Origin: Acridotheres tristis | Lineage: Eukaryota; Chordata; Aves; Passeriformes; Sturnidae | DNA length: 64,000 nt | Direction of reading: 5' to 3' | Assembly: GCA_037013685.1 (NCBI GenBank) | Contig: CM072899.1 | Coordinates: forward strand, 5,374,479 to 5,438,478 | Shown here: piece by piece, positions 63,729 to 64,000 of the stretch | How the letters are laid out: every line of letters starts with the position of its first letter | Position numbering within the stretch: the stretch's first letter is position 1 | Translations under genes and position numbers: made by a program | Notes under the pieces: model-generated | Databases searched by the model: none | Told to the model about the DNA's origin: nothing | What the model saw: only the letters and a program-made list of their open reading frames with translations

Positions 63729-63862
63729 GGCTTAAAGTAACTCTCCAGTGTTCTAATAGAGTGAGCAGGTTGCTTGGTGCATTATGAGCCCTATCCCAGC
63801 CCTCAAAATGGGCCTCAGTCCTGCCAGAGCACATCCAGATTCCACATGCATTGAAAATACTG

Positions 63863-63877
63863 AAAAAAAAAAAAAAA
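63863..63877. repeat. poly-A homopolymer
   Basis: Fifteen consecutive A, 135 bases from the previous run. No element body recognised. Confidence 0.85.
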
Positions 63878-64000
63878 GGGGAAGATGAAATTAAACAGTA
63901 TTTCTGTTATAAAATCTGGTGGCATCTATAGATGTTAAAAATTGAGAATTGCAAGGTTGCTCACTGCAGATGCCTTCAGTTCCTAGACTTGTATAACTTT

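Larger units (their letters stand above)
61046..64000 (+). other. presumed first intron of the CpG-island gene
   Basis: Begins with GTGAGT. The first 250 or so bases are still within the CpG island, and the rest is ordinary AT-rich DNA. Acceptor-like sites occur (for example tctctccgcag ending near 61787 and ttcttatttcag near 63199), but the frames after them are short or unrecognised, so I call no second exon. Poly-A runs of 15 lie at 63714-63728 and 63863-63877. No transposon of clear family was recognised here. Confidence 0.5.

Noticed and set aside
1..64000. Bacterial-type systems: operons, CRISPR arrays, defence islands, prophage
   Set aside because: The sequence is vertebrate nuclear DNA with CR1 and LTR repeats, no dense coding, no direct-repeat and spacer array and no Shine-Dalgarno-led genes.

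Overview
This window looks like avian nuclear DNA, probably from a songbird. The support is several truncated copies of the CR1 LINE, the dominant avian retroposon, in both orientations, plus three LTR-like blocks, an AT-rich background with few CpGs, and one sharply bounded CpG island. There is no bacterial or phage architecture. No operon, ribosome-binding site, tRNA, rRNA or CRISPR array was seen. The passerine assignment is inferred from the type of repeats and was not checked against a database.

Positions 1 to about 58.8 kb look like an intergenic (gene-desert-like) or deep intronic interval. It contains CR1 fragments at about 6.49-6.87, 11.2-11.7, 38.27-38.41 and 39.5-39.7 kb, an LTR-like block near 29.3-29.7 kb, simple repeats and homopolymer runs. 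Several AT-rich patches combine retained CpGs with homeodomain-type ATTA/TAAT motifs and could be conserved non-coding elements, but conservation cannot be judged from one sequence. Nearly all open frames here are short, unrecognised and compatible with chance. The most coding-like exception is a minus-strand frame ending at 54081, with a polyadenylation signal 107 bases beyond its stop. I could not identify it.

Positions 58.86-60.84 kb form a compact transposon nest. One antisense CR1 copy lies at 58.86-59.08 kb. A second, from 59.395 to 60.84 kb, is split into three collinear pieces by two antisense solo LTRs (59575-60036 and 60146-60724). LTR 2 shows the usual TATA and AATAAA signals; LTR 1 shows a clear AATAAA and a 39-bp tandem duplication.

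Immediately downstream, at about 60.84-61.32 kb, is a CpG-island promoter. It has a GC box, a YY1-type motif over the start codon, and a plus-strand first coding exon (60962-61045, 28 codons, Arg/Ala-rich) ending at a strong GTGAGT donor. This is the only gene start I can support. Its identity is unresolved; the N-terminus would suit a mitochondrial protein. The remainder, 61046-64000, is best read as its first intron, and the gene continues beyond the window. I found no convincing undescribed biological system; the most interesting structure is the nested-transposon and promoter junction.
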